Source: Elusimicrobiales bacterium (lineage in GTDB: Bacteria; Elusimicrobiota; Elusimicrobia; Elusimicrobiales; UBA9959). Taken from it: a DNA stretch of 6,323 nucleotides. How positions within the stretch are numbered: position 1 is the first letter of the stretch; every line of letters starts with the position of its first letter. This document shows positions 1 to 5,549 of the stretch, piece after piece. The stretch is taken from assembly GCA_026416895.1 (NCBI GenBank), contig JAOAEH010000033.1:1-6323 (forward strand), in the 5' to 3' direction. Both the position numbers and the translations under genes were made by a program. A model generated the notes under the pieces. The model did not search any database, had not been told where the DNA came from, and worked only from the letters and a program-made list of their open reading frames with translations.

Positions 1-19
1 AGATGTGTATAAGAGACAG
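1..19 (+). other. Tn5/Nextera mosaic-end adapter (library artefact)
   Basis: The first 19 bases, AGATGTGTATAAGAGACAG, are identical to the Tn5 transposase mosaic end used in Nextera tagmentation libraries. They sit exactly at the left edge of the window, where untrimmed adapter is left in an assembly. They should be treated as synthetic sequence; organism sequence begins at about base 20. This also means the left edge is a true contig end, so the gene reading into base 20 is truncated by assembly and not by biology. Confidence 0.96.
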
Positions 20-20
20 A

Positions 21-119
21 GAGAAAACATATCAAGGTTCAGTTGTTGGGTGTATCTTTGAAAATCATTATAATAGTAATGAGGAAAAGAGCTTAGTTAT
101 AAGTGTAAGGGTGAGCTAA
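21..119 (+). CDS. 3' end of an unidentified upstream gene (partial)
   Basis: The frame ending at the TAA at 117-119 is open back to the adapter junction and gives about 32 residues, ending in SLVISVRVS. The TAA shares its last base with the ATG of the EIIC gene (TAATG). This is the stop/start overlap seen between co-translated genes, and it supports a real upstream gene in the same operon. By position one would expect a mannose-family EIIA or EIIB, or a partner such as HPr kinase or RapZ. The visible tail shows no motif I can match to any of these, so no function is given. It is truncated on the left by the contig end and the adapter. Confidence 0.6.
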   Translation, partial: EKTYQGSVVGCIFENHYNSNEEKSLVISVRVS

Positions 120-727
120 TGGAATTTTGGTATATTCATTTTCTTATTTCTTTACTTAATTTAGATACTACTTCTTTTTTTCAGTCTTCAATTAGCAGAC
201 CATCTGTGGTTGGATTAATATGTGGGACTATATTGGGATATCCTTTTGAAGGTTTTATTTGTGGTATGTTGATTGAGTTTGTGATACTTGATTTTCCGCC
301 TATAGGTGGTATGCCTGTGCCAAATGGATGTATTGGGGCTGGTGTTTGTAGTATTCTTATACCAAAATATGGAGTTTATTTTTCTTTTTTTGGAGGAATA
401 GTTGTTAGTATAATTTACTCTTATCTAGAAAGACAAATTAGAAGTATGAGAAATATTATGAATTTGTGGATAGATAAATCAATAGAAAAATTAGATTTTA
501 ATTTTGGAAAATATATATTTTTTTCAATTTTTTTAGAGTTATTTATAGGTTTTTTATATGTCTCTATTTCTTTCATTATAATTAATTATTTGTATAATTT
601 TGTTTATAATAAAAGTTTTTCGTATTATTTAAACGAAGTTATGAAACTTTCATTTATTTCTGTTATTTTTGTTGTGTTTAGTTCACTTTTCTTTAAATTT
701 TTAAACCAGGTGAAAAAGAATGCTTAG
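119..727 (+). CDS. PTS mannose/sorbose-family EIIC membrane component
   Basis: This 202-residue, very hydrophobic protein is the EIIC (ManY-like) subunit of a mannose-family phosphotransferase transporter. In this family EIIC and EIID together form the inner-membrane sugar channel. The best evidence is the N-terminal third. An SRPSVVGLICGTILG segment (about 26-40) resembles the family's RP-hydrophobic-G-ILG motif. It is followed by a membrane stretch with an acidic residue (LIEFVILDF, 51-59) and then PPIGGMPVPNG (60-70), which matches the conserved proline/glycine region. Further hydrophobic segments lie near 73-100, 133-160 and 174-193. The ATG at 119 has an AAGG-type ribosome site at 107-110 and overlaps the preceding stop. 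The protein is short: typical family members are about 230-270 residues, and the second half here is mostly Phe/Ile/Tyr with few recognisable motifs. The adjoining EIID gene strongly supports the family call; substrate is unknown. Confidence 0.85.
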   Translation: MEFWYIHFLISLLNLDTTSFFQSSISRPSVVGLICGTILGYPFEGFICGMLIEFVILDFPPIGGMPVPNGCIGAGVCSILIPKYGVYFSFFGGIVVSIIYSYLERQIRSMRNIMNLWIDKSIEKLDFNFGKYIFFSIFLELFIGFLYVSISFIIINYLYNFVYNKSFSYYLNEVMKLSFISVIFVVFSSLFFKFLNQVKKNA

Positions 728-1511
728 TAGGAAAGATATATTGATAACATTTTTGAGGAGTTTATTTCTTCAGTCTTCTTTCAATTTTGAAAGATATCAG
801 AATATTGGTTTTTTATATGCAATTTCCTACTTTTTGAGGAAGAGTTTTAAAGATTCATATAAACTTAAAGATATTTTAAAAAGACACTCTGAGATATTTA
901 ATACACAACCTTATCTGTCTGGTTTTGTAATAGGTAATATATTAAGGATGGAGATTGATTTGCGAGCATCAAATGATATATATACTGTTAAACAGTCTCT
1001 TGCATGTACTTATGCTTCTATAGGAGATAGAATGTTTTGGTCTAGAATAAGAGTTATAGAAGCGTGTTCAACACTTATAATTTTTTTGATATTATATTAC
1101 TGTTTTAATAACTACTTTTTAAGTTATTATGCACTTCTCATTTCAGCGTTTGTCCCAACACTCTTTTATGCTTTTTATACAGTTTATTTAAGATACTTTG
1201 GTATTATACTTGGTTTTAAATGTGGTGGAACTAAAAACTGTGGGCTTGATATTTTTAATTGGAATAAATTAATAAAGACTTTAAGTAAAATATCTTTGTT
1301 TTTGATTATTATATGTGGTATTTCAATACTTTTTATTTATGGCTTTAATATAATTAAAAATAGTTTTTTTGTAGATTCTATTTATCTTTCTATTCCAATT
1401 TTGTCGTTCTTAGTTCAGAGATTTTTTAGAAAAGATAAAAAAAATATATTTTATCCAATTTGTTTTATGATATTTATTTGTTTTATCCTTGCTTTTTTTA
1501 CGGTGAAATAA
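720..1511 (+). CDS. PTS mannose/sorbose-family EIID membrane component
   Basis: This 263-residue protein is the EIID (ManZ-like) partner of EIIC in the inner membrane. Family landmarks are clear: LRSLFLQSSFNFERYQNIGF (12-31), matching the family's FLRS-x-Q-x-x-NFER-Q-x-GF start; FNTQPYLSGFVIGNILRME (60-78), matching the FNT-P-Y-x-x-G motif; and SIGDRMFWSRIR (100-111), matching the conserved GD-x-FW site. The long N-terminal soluble part is followed by hydrophobic segments near 117-130, 136-165 and 191-212, and by two C-terminal ones (221-234, 243-260) split by a basic RFFRKDKK turn. Length fits the family, which is usually about 260-300 residues. Its ATG lies 8 bases inside the end of the EIIC gene, so the two subunits are probably made in fixed ratio by translational coupling. 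No EIIA or EIIB domain is fused to it. Confidence 0.92.
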   Translation: MLSRKDILITFLRSLFLQSSFNFERYQNIGFLYAISYFLRKSFKDSYKLKDILKRHSEIFNTQPYLSGFVIGNILRMEIDLRASNDIYTVKQSLACTYASIGDRMFWSRIRVIEACSTLIIFLILYYCFNNYFLSYYALLISAFVPTLFYAFYTVYLRYFGIILGFKCGGTKNCGLDIFNWNKLIKTLSKISLFLIIICGISILFIYGFNIIKNSFFVDSIYLSIPILSFLVQRFFRKDKKNIFYPICFMIFICFILAFFTVK

Positions 1512-1515
1512 GTTT

Positions 1516-1782
1516 ATGATAAGAAGAGATGTAATTGTAAAAAATGAACAAGGACTTCATGCAAGACCATGTAGAATAATATCTCAAGTCGCTATGAACT
1601 TTCAATCAGAAATAAAATTAATTAAGGATGGGTATGAGGTTAATGCAAAAAGTATAATGGGGATTTTATCAATGGCAGCATCTAAAGGTTCAGTGATAAC
1701 TATTATAGCTAATGGCAGTGATGAAAGGGAAGCAGTTGAAGAAATAGCAAATCTTTTTGAAACTAAATTTGATGAGGAATAA
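1516..1782 (+). CDS. ptsH: Phosphocarrier protein HPr
   Basis: This 88-residue cytoplasmic protein accepts phosphate from Enzyme I on His15 and passes it to EIIA components. The active-site motif GLHARP lies at 13-18 with His15 and Arg17. KSIMGIL at 45-51 carries Ser46, the regulatory site phosphorylated by HPr kinase/phosphorylase in bacteria that have that enzyme. Length is normal for HPr. It begins 4 bases after EIID and ends 2 bases before ptsI, in the middle of the PTS operon. Residue 19 is Cys where most HPr proteins have Ala (HARPA); this is next to the active site and unusual, but the fold motifs are otherwise intact. Ser46 suggests an HprK-based control layer; no hprK gene lies in the window. 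Identity is certain. Whether it serves mainly transport or regulation is inference. Confidence 0.97.
   Translation: MIRRDVIVKNEQGLHARPCRIISQVAMNFQSEIKLIKDGYEVNAKSIMGILSMAASKGSVITIIANGSDEREAVEEIANLFETKFDEE
1774..1779 (+). promoter_or_regulatory. Ribosome binding site for ptsI within the end of ptsH
   Basis: GAGGAA forms the last two sense codons of ptsH (Glu-Glu) and lies 5 bases before the ptsI ATG at 1785. It is the strongest Shine-Dalgarno match among the start sites of the operon, and it supports 1785 as the ptsI start. Its place inside ptsH means that ribosomes finishing HPr pass directly over the initiation site for Enzyme I. Confidence 0.75.
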
Positions 1783-1784
1783 TT

Positions 1785-3524
1785 ATGATAGTGAAAAGAG
1801 GAATAGGTATAAATGTTGGAATAGCGATAGGTAAAACATTTATCCTTGAGGATGATGCTGTTATTGTAGAGAAAAAAGTTCTACCGCGTGAAAAGATAAA
1901 AGATGAAGTTGCAAGATATAAAATGGCGCTTTCTAAAACCTCTCAAGAACTTGAGCTTGTTAAATCACATGTTCTTGAAGCGCTTGGTAGACAGCATGCT
2001 AAACTTATTGATGCTCATTCAATGATTCTTAAAGATCCTTTGATTACTAAGGATGTTATTGGAATGATTGTAAATGAGCGAGTTAATGCTGAATATGCTC
2101 TTTCTAAAAAAATAGAGGAGGTTTTGAAAAAATTTGAAAAAATTACTGACACATTTTTTATTGAAAGAAAAAATGAAATTATAGATATATCGAAAAAGAT
2201 AATACAGAATTTAACTAACAAAAAACCTAATATAATAAATCAAATAAATAAGCCAGTAGTTCTTGTAGCAAATAATCTTCTTCCGTCTGATCTTATAAAT
2301 ATAAGTAAATCTCCATATGTGATAGCGTTTTGTACTAATTTAGGTTCTAAGACAAGTCATACTGCACTATTTGCTCAGAATATGGGGATACCTGCAGTTT
2401 TAGGCCTTGGGGATATTACAAAGATAGTTAAAAATGATACTAATATTATAGTTTCAAGTGGAGAAAATAGTGTTATAATTGATCCAACTCCTGAAATGAT
2501 GGATGTTTATATTAAGAAAAAAGAGCAACTAGCTAAAAGTGAGATTTATTTGAATAGGATCAAAAAACTTCCAACAGTTACTCGTGATGGTAGAAAAATA
2601 ACTCTCATGGTTAATCTTGATAGGGATGATAGTATAGATGAATACAAAAATATGAATTCAGATGGAATTGGACTTTTTAGAACAGAGTTTTTGTATTTAA
2701 ACAGAGATTCTATACCATCTGAAGATGAGCAGGTTAATGTATACAGAAAAATTTTAACTTCGACACCATCTTTGCCTATTGTTATAAGGACGGCTGATAT
2801 TGGAGCAGACAAGGTTTCAAATATAGGTTTTAAAGATATTATAAGTGAAACTAATCCTTTTATGGGGTTTAGGGGAATTCGCCTTTTTCTTAGATATCCT
2901 GATCTTTTAAAAACTCAGATAAAGGCTATATATAGAGCAAGTTTAGATACTAATGTTCATATTATGATACCAATGGTTACAAATCTTGATGAAATAATTC
3001 AAGTTAGAGCTATAATTGATGATATAAAAAAAGAGCTTTATGCAAAAAGGATTACTTTTAAAGAAGATATTCCCTTAGGAGTGATGATTGAGGTACCTTC
3101 AGCTGCTCTTATAGTTGATTATATTTTAGACTATGTAGATTTTATATCTATTGGGACAAATGATTTAATACAATACTTGCTTGCTGTTGATAGAGTAAAC
3201 CAGTATGTAAGTAATATGTATGATCCATTTCATCCAGCTGTTCTTAGAATATTAAACCTTATTGTTTCAACTGCTCATAAGAAGGGGAAGAAAGTTTCTG
3301 TATGTGGTGAGATGGCAAGTGATCCGCTTGGTGCTATAGTATTGCTTAGTTTAGGAGTAGATGCATTATCTGTTCCTTTAAAACTTTTTCTTAAAGTGAA
3401 ACAACATATAAGAAGTTTAAACTATGATAAATTATCATTTCTTGGAACCAAGATACTTAACGAAAGTGATTCTTCTAAAGTAGTTGAGATGATTGAGAAA
3501 GAGATGATTTATGAATTCAAATAA
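1785..3524 (+). CDS. ptsI: PTS Enzyme I (phosphoenolpyruvate-protein phosphotransferase)
   Basis: This 579-residue cytoplasmic enzyme takes phosphate from PEP onto a histidine and gives it to HPr. The N-terminal helical HPr-binding part and swivelling phosphohistidine domain cover about residues 1-235; SKTSHTAL holds the phosphorylated His192. The C-terminal PEP-binding barrel covers about 260-575. Comparison with E. coli Enzyme I places all expected catalytic residues: Arg299 in GLFRTEF (294-302), Arg335 in IRTADIGADK, Glu436 in MIEVPSA, Asp460 in IGTNDLIQY and Cys507 in CGEMASD. Length is normal (E. coli 575). Small departures are Lys189 where the usual active-site loop reads GGRTSH, and Ala341 where RTLDIGGDK is usual. 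The start follows a good GAGGAA site 2 codons inside ptsH. The 3' end overlaps lepA by 14 bases. Enzyme and HPr should form a working pair; the sugar-specific cytoplasmic subunits are not seen. Confidence 0.98.
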   Translation: MIVKRGIGINVGIAIGKTFILEDDAVIVEKKVLPREKIKDEVARYKMALSKTSQELELVKSHVLEALGRQHAKLIDAHSMILKDPLITKDVIGMIVNERVNAEYALSKKIEEVLKKFEKITDTFFIERKNEIIDISKKIIQNLTNKKPNIINQINKPVVLVANNLLPSDLINISKSPYVIAFCTNLGSKTSHTALFAQNMGIPAVLGLGDITKIVKNDTNIIVSSGENSVIIDPTPEMMDVYIKKKEQLAKSEIYLNRIKKLPTVTRDGRKITLMVNLDRDDSIDEYKNMNSDGIGLFRTEFLYLNRDSIPSEDEQVNVYRKILTSTPSLPIVIRTADIGADKVSNIGFKDIISETNPFMGFRGIRLFLRYPDLLKTQIKAIYRASLDTNVHIMIPMVTNLDEIIQVRAIIDDIKKELYAKRITFKEDIPLGVMIEVPSAALIVDYILDYVDFISIGTNDLIQYLLAVDRVNQYVSNMYDPFHPAVLRILNLIVSTAHKKGKKVSVCGEMASDPLGAIVLLSLGVDALSVPLKLFLKVKQHIRSLNYDKLSFLGTKILNESDSSKVVEMIEKEMIYEFK

Positions 3525-5289
3525 TATAAGGAATTTTTCAATAATAGCTCATATAGATCATGGTAAATCTACTTTAGCAGATAGATTTATCGAAATTACA
3601 GGGGCAATACCTGATAGATCTATGCGTGAGCAATTTTTAGATGCGATGGAGCTTGAAAGAGAAAGGGGTATTACTATTAAAGCTAAAGCTATAAGGATGA
3701 GTTATAAATCCAAAGATGGAAACAAATATATATTTAATCTTATAGACACTCCTGGACATGTTGATTTTTCTTATGAGGTTTCACGGGCTTTATATGCTTG
3801 TGAAGGAGCAATACTTTTAGTGGATGCAACTCAGGGCGTTGAAGCGCAAACATTAGCACATGCTCAAGTTGCTATGAGTTTGGGTATAAAAATAATTCCA
3901 GTGATAAATAAAATTGATCTTGAACATGCTAACATTGAAAGAACTCAAGAAGATATATGGGAAATTCTTCATGTTCCTATTGATACTTCCTTAGTTAGTG
4001 CTAAAACAGGGTATGGTGTATTGGATTTAATGGAGAGGATTATTGAAGAAATTCCACCTCCTTTAGTTAAAAATCAAAATGATTTAAAAGCACTTGTATT
4101 TGATTCAATTTATGATAGTTATAAAGGTGTTATAGTTTATGTTAGAGTTTTTGATGGTAGTGTAAAGAAGGGAGATATAATAACTTTTAATTCGACTAAA
4201 AAAATATATAAAGTTGAAGAGGTTGGATATCTAGTGCCTCAGATGAAAGAATCTGATAAAATTTTTGCTGGTGAAGTTGGTTATATTATTGCTGGAATAA
4301 AAGATATTCATGATGTAAGAATAGGAGATACTATTTTTATAAAAGATAAAGAATCTGAACCTTTACCAGGGTTTAAAGATGTAAAGCCAGTTGTTTTTGC
4401 AGGAATATTTCCTTTAAATAGCGCTGATTTTAATACTTTAAAAAGCGCTATGGAAAAACTTAATCTTACAGACTCATCTTTTACATATCAAGGGGAAAGT
4501 TCAAAAGCATTAGGATTCGGTTTTAGATGCGGCTTTATGGGATTGTTACATCTTGATATAATAAGACAAAGAATTGAAAGAGAATTCAGCATACCTTTAA
4601 TAGTTACAAATCCAAATGTTGTTTATAGGGTTAAAAAGAAGGTTAATTTAAATTCAAAAGAATCTCAAATTGTTGAGGTTTATGAACCTTATGTAAATGC
4701 AAGAATTATAACACCTGTTGAATATCTAGATAATGTAATAACTTTACTTAAAGAAAAAAGAGGAGTTCATATAAAAATTGATTATATTTCTTCTACAAGA
4801 GTAATACTTTATTATGATTTACCTTTGGCAGAAATAATTATAGATTTCTATGATAAACTTAAATCTTGTTCAAAAGGATATGCTTCATTTGATTATGAGC
4901 ATGCCGATTATAGAGTTGGTGATATAGTTAAAGTTGAAATTCTTGTACATGGTGAAGTTGTCGATGCTCTTTCATTTATGTCACATAGAGATTTTGCTCA
5001 AACTAGAGGAAGAGAATTATGTGAAAGATTAAAAAAGATTATTCCAAGACATCTTTTTGAAGTTGCTATACAAGCTCGTATAGAAGGTAAAATTGTAGCA
5101 AGAGAAAATATTGCAGCTTTGCGTAAAGATGTTCTTGCTAAATGTTATGGTGGTGATGTAACTAGAAAAAGAAAACTTCTTGAAAAGCAAAAAGAAGGTA
5201 AAAAGAAAATGAAGATGATTGGCAGTGTTGAAATTCCACAAGAAGCGTTTATAGATGTGTTAAAGATTGATTCTAATAAGAAAAATTAG
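3511..5289 (+). CDS. lepA: Translation elongation factor 4 (LepA/EF4) GTPase
   Basis: This 592-residue ribosome-associated GTPase is related to EF-G and acts on translating or assembling ribosomes; it is widely conserved but often non-essential. The GTPase domain (about 1-185) has all motifs: P-loop AHIDHGKST (13-21), switch-region RERGITIKA (50-58), DTPGHVDF (79-86) with the catalytic His83, NKID (133-136) and SAKTG (163-167). A beta-barrel domain II follows at about 190-280. Next come the EF-G-like domains, including GFGFRCGFMGLLHLD (335-349). The LepA-specific C-terminal domain ends with AKCYGGDVTRKRKLLEKQK (543-561) and MIGSVEIPQEAF (569-580). Length is typical (about 600). It starts inside ptsI with a 14-base overlap, and GAGAAAGAG at 3495-3503 is a plausible ribosome site. 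No separate promoter is apparent before it, so its expression probably depends on the PTS transcript. Nothing in it looks broken or transferred. Confidence 0.98.
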   Translation: MNSNNIRNFSIIAHIDHGKSTLADRFIEITGAIPDRSMREQFLDAMELERERGITIKAKAIRMSYKSKDGNKYIFNLIDTPGHVDFSYEVSRALYACEGAILLVDATQGVEAQTLAHAQVAMSLGIKIIPVINKIDLEHANIERTQEDIWEILHVPIDTSLVSAKTGYGVLDLMERIIEEIPPPLVKNQNDLKALVFDSIYDSYKGVIVYVRVFDGSVKKGDIITFNSTKKIYKVEEVGYLVPQMKESDKIFAGEVGYIIAGIKDIHDVRIGDTIFIKDKESEPLPGFKDVKPVVFAGIFPLNSADFNTLKSAMEKLNLTDSSFTYQGESSKALGFGFRCGFMGLLHLDIIRQRIEREFSIPLIVTNPNVVYRVKKKVNLNSKESQIVEVYEPYVNARIITPVEYLDNVITLLKEKRGVHIKIDYISSTRVILYYDLPLAEIIIDFYDKLKSCSKGYASFDYEHADYRVGDIVKVEILVHGEVVDALSFMSHRDFAQTRGRELCERLKKIIPRHLFEVAIQARIEGKIVARENIAALRKDVLAKCYGGDVTRKRKLLEKQKEGKKKMKMIGSVEIPQEAFIDVLKIDSNKKN

Positions 5290-5317
5290 TTTAAAAATCT
5301 ACTTTTTTCAATCTTTG

Positions 5318-5323
5318 TATAAT
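5318..5323 (+). promoter_or_regulatory. Candidate -10 box of the tRNA-Ser promoter
   Basis: A perfect TATAAT lies in the 51-base gap between lepA and the tRNA, ending 17 bases before the mature tRNA 5' end. That would give a start at about 5330 and a short leader for RNase P to remove. No good -35 box is seen 16-18 bases upstream (AAATCT/AATCTA). In such AT-rich sequence TATAAT also arises by chance, so the call is moderate. The tRNA could instead be read through from lepA. Confidence 0.45.
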
Positions 5324-5340
5324 TTAATTTTAGGAATTTT

Positions 5341-5429
5341 GGAAGGGTGGCTGAGTGGTTTAAAGCGCCGGTCTTGAAAACCGGTGTGCGGGATTTCCCG
5401 CACCGTGGGTTCGAATCCCACCCCTTCCG
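5341..5429 (+). tRNA. tRNA-Ser, anticodon UGA
   Basis: This is an 89-base serine tRNA that reads UCN codons, notably UCA. Acceptor stem GGAAGGG (5341-5347) pairs perfectly with CCCTTCC (5422-5428), followed by discriminator G5429. The D stem is GCT/AGC (5350-5352 and 5364-5366). The anticodon stem CCGGT/ACCGG encloses CTTGAAA, with anticodon TGA at 5375-5377. The long variable arm typical of tRNA-Ser is a perfect 7-bp stem, GTGCGGG/CCCGCAC (5386-5392 and 5397-5403), with an ATTT loop. The T arm is GTGGG-TTCGAAT-CCCAC. The 3' CCA is not encoded (TAT follows) and must be added by the CCA enzyme. The gene is far richer in G+C than its surroundings, as expected for a structural RNA in an AT-rich genome. 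Confidence 0.98.
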
Positions 5430-5466
5430 TATTGTGATGCAAAAGTAGAATTTTAGAATATATATG

Positions 5467-5472
5467 TATAAT
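5467..5472 (+). promoter_or_regulatory. Weak candidate -10 box upstream of the OmpH-like gene
   Basis: TATAAT occurs in the 120-base gap between the tRNA and the OmpH-like gene, within the nine-base string TGTATAATT that also occurs before the tRNA (5316-5324). It would give a leader of roughly 70 bases. No matching -35 box is clear. The same nine bases also occur inside the EIIC gene (about 590-598), so the string alone is not proof of promoter function. No GC-rich hairpin terminator was seen in this gap. Confidence 0.25.
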
Positions 5473-5549
5473 TGATGCGGGGTTTGTATTCGATTCCAGA
5501 AAAAATTGTTATTTTGAACAGTTAAAAAATAGTAAAATAGATTTAGATT

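Noticed and set aside
69..74. TATAAT box upstream of the EIIC gene
   Set aside because: It lies inside the open frame of the upstream gene with no good -35 box. The TAATG overlap points to co-translation, not to a new promoter.
2015..2221. Minus-strand open frame of 68 codons inside ptsI
   Set aside because: It is a shadow of the certain ptsI gene, has no recognisable motif and is composed as expected from reversed AT-rich codons.
2546..2812. Minus-strand open frame of 88 codons inside ptsI
   Set aside because: It lies wholly opposite conserved catalytic motifs of Enzyme I and has no family features.
5029..5241. Minus-strand open frame of 70 codons inside lepA
   Set aside because: It is opposite the conserved LepA C-terminal domain; its Phe/Ser-rich product is the usual antisense of Lys/Glu-rich coding sequence.
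119..5289. No complete gene uses TGA as stop, raising the idea of recoded UGA
   Set aside because: Only six stops are visible (TAA or TAG), no in-frame TGA is needed to extend any protein, and tryptophan is encoded by TGG where checked, so the standard code explains everything.
5290..5317. Possible terminator (A-run, short spacer, T-run) after lepA
   Set aside because: It contains only A-T pairs with no GC-rich stem, so it cannot be told from background composition.
5475..5500. T-arm-like string TATTCGATTCC resembling a tRNA remnant
   Set aside because: The flanking bases do not form a T stem and no other tRNA arms can be found around it, so it is not a tRNA fragment or an attachment-site copy.
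5475..5525. Sixteen-codon open frame (MRGLYSIPEKIVILNS) in the gap before the OmpH-like gene
   Set aside because: It has no ribosome site and no recognisable leader-peptide features such as repeated codons with an attenuator, and it is short enough to be chance.
5507..5535. AU-only inverted repeat, TTGTTATTTT with AAAATAGTAA, before the OmpH-like gene
   Set aside because: The 10-bp stem contains two G-U pairs and no G-C pair, with a 9-base loop. Such weak stems are common by chance in sequence this AT-rich.
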